Of a stretch of 40,522 bases of DNA, positions 40,014-40,522 are shown one piece after another; within the stretch, counting starts at the first letter, position 1; every line of letters starts with the position of its first letter. A model generated the notes under the pieces. That model worked only from the letters and a program-made list of their open reading frames with translations. It searched no databases and had not been told where the DNA came from. This DNA is from JALXCH01 sp964495805. GTDB lineage: Bacteria; Calditrichota; Calditrichia; RBG-13-44-9. The DNA lies in contig CAZBWV010000071.1 in the NCBI GenBank assembly GCA_964495805.1, forward strand, positions 1 through 40,522, read 5' to 3'. The position numbers and the translations under genes were made by a program.

Positions 40014-40522
40014 GAAAAAGTGAAAAATGGATTGAGGAAAAACGCTTTAAAGGGTGGTGGTTAGGTGATTTTTTTGAATTGTTTTTAACAGGATGAACAT
40101 GATGGTGTTTTCTTGAGATTCCTCCGTTCCGCTCCTCACTGCAGTCGGAATGACAGATGGCTGATGTGCCACACCGGGCGGTGTCATTCTTTCCTTCTGT
40201 CACCCCGAGCGGAGCGCAGCGGAGTCGAGGGGTCTCGCTTCCATCTGGCATGGCAAGAAAAAAAATTTTGACAGAACGATCATGATGGTGTTTTCTTGAG
40301 ATTCCTCCATTCCGCTCCTCACTCCGTTCGTCGCTCCAGTCGGAATGACAGATGGCTGGTGTGTCACCCCGAGCGGAGCGTTAGCGGAGTCGAGGGGTCT
40401 CAATCCCATCTGGCATGGCCAGAAAAAAAATTAGACAGGATGAACAGGATGGAACAGGATTAAATCATAGATTTTAAAATTTTGAATGGGAGAGAAATCA
40501 AAGACTCTGTTCTAAAATAAAT
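40014..40522. other. right-edge intergenic region
   Basis: Beyond the TetR promoter no gene is supported. The region holds the tandem hairpin repeats (40088-40465), a short A/T-rich flank at 40014-40087 and an A/T-rich tail at 40466-40522 in which nothing is seen. Confidence 0.6.
40088..40465. repeat. tandem hairpin-forming repeat units
   Basis: Two tandem units, 40088-40270 (183 bp) and 40271-40434 (164 bp), are followed by an 18-bp partial third (40435-40452) inside a short CAGGATGRAA-type tandem. Each unit has two facing sub-elements: one bounded by ATTCC...GGAAT and one by ACCCC...GGGGT. In unit 2 these are 40301-40305 with 40342-40346, and 40366-40370 with 40394-40398. The first unit has an extra stem, ACACC-N4-GGTGT, near 40170-40184. 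They resemble dispersed hairpin elements seen in intergenic DNA of many genomes; small open frames within are not genes. Confidence 0.8.

Noticed and set aside
39988..40409. Open frames on the reverse strand at 39988-40251 and 40200-40409
   Set aside because: They lie in the tandem hairpin repeats and share the repeat-derived PLGVT peptide. Such frames are a by-product of GC-rich repeats, and no ribosome site or family was recognised.
1..40522. CRISPR arrays, tRNA or rRNA genes, transposases, prophage genes
   Set aside because: No direct-repeat/spacer array, tRNA cloverleaf or transposase was seen by reading. A dedicated scan (tRNAscan or a CRISPR finder) would be decisive, and I could not run one.

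Overview
The window looks like chromosomal DNA of a Gram-negative, didermic bacterium. It encodes three outer-membrane or TolC-type proteins, two lipoprotein signal peptides and a LolA-fold carrier. Bacterial house-keeping genes (DNA polymerase III delta, an ECF sigma/anti-sigma pair) sit among a fused ADP-forming acetyl-CoA synthetase, a Roadblock/LC7 protein and an ODP-type diiron metallo-beta-lactamase-fold protein. This mix, with Shine-Dalgarno motifs on most but not all genes, suggests a deep-branching FCB-type lineage such as Calditrichota or a relative. That placement is inference from gene content only.

Layout. 1-272: no supported gene, one hairpin. 273-3396 (minus): an unrecognised 174-aa protein, a stand-alone receiver protein and ADP-forming acetyl-CoA synthetase, with runs of G just upstream. 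3674-4324 (minus): a membrane protein. 4564-8135 (plus): a signalling operon of a trypsin-fold lipoprotein, an NtrB-like membrane histidine kinase and an NtrC-type sigma-54 activator. 8142-9263 (minus): a FadL-like barrel. 9500-14470: a surface-polysaccharide cluster of GT4, Wzx-like flippase and GT2, facing a convergent GT4. 14726-17293 (minus): a membrane-anchored HAMP-SpoIIE phosphatase. 17405-20964 (minus): a translationally coupled HlyD / DUF2955 / NodT efflux operon. 21244-27137 (plus): an NSS transporter with its MetS-like small subunit, holA, ECF sigma plus zinc anti-sigma, and a GAF-GAF-degenerate-GGDEF membrane protein with a small zinc-ribbon protein, closed by a strong terminator. 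27251-30136: YfcE-type phosphodiesterase, a secreted purple-acid-phosphatase-like enzyme and an M50 site-2 protease with CBS domains. 30374-31941 (plus): Roadblock protein and ODP-like diiron protein, with terminator. 32232-33803: a large GT4. 33973-39949 (minus): a TetR-controlled operon of LolA-like carrier, two FtsX-type permeases, a LolD-like ATPase and a DUF1302-like barrel. 40088-40465: tandem hairpin-forming repeats.

The most notable system is the TetR operon at the right end. It holds an inner-membrane pump, a periplasmic LolA-fold carrier and an outer-membrane barrel in one unit, behind a promoter overlapped by a perfect inverted-repeat operator. It resembles the DUF1302/DUF1329/RND sets of Proteobacteria but with an ABC engine. 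Other candidates are the Roadblock + ODP pair with a probable second internal translation start, and the protease-kinase-activator operon. Regulation is a theme of the window: an NtrC-type regulator, a receiver-only protein, an ECF pair with a candidate autoregulated promoter, a PP2C phosphatase, a dead GGDEF protein and a site-2 protease lie within 40 kb.
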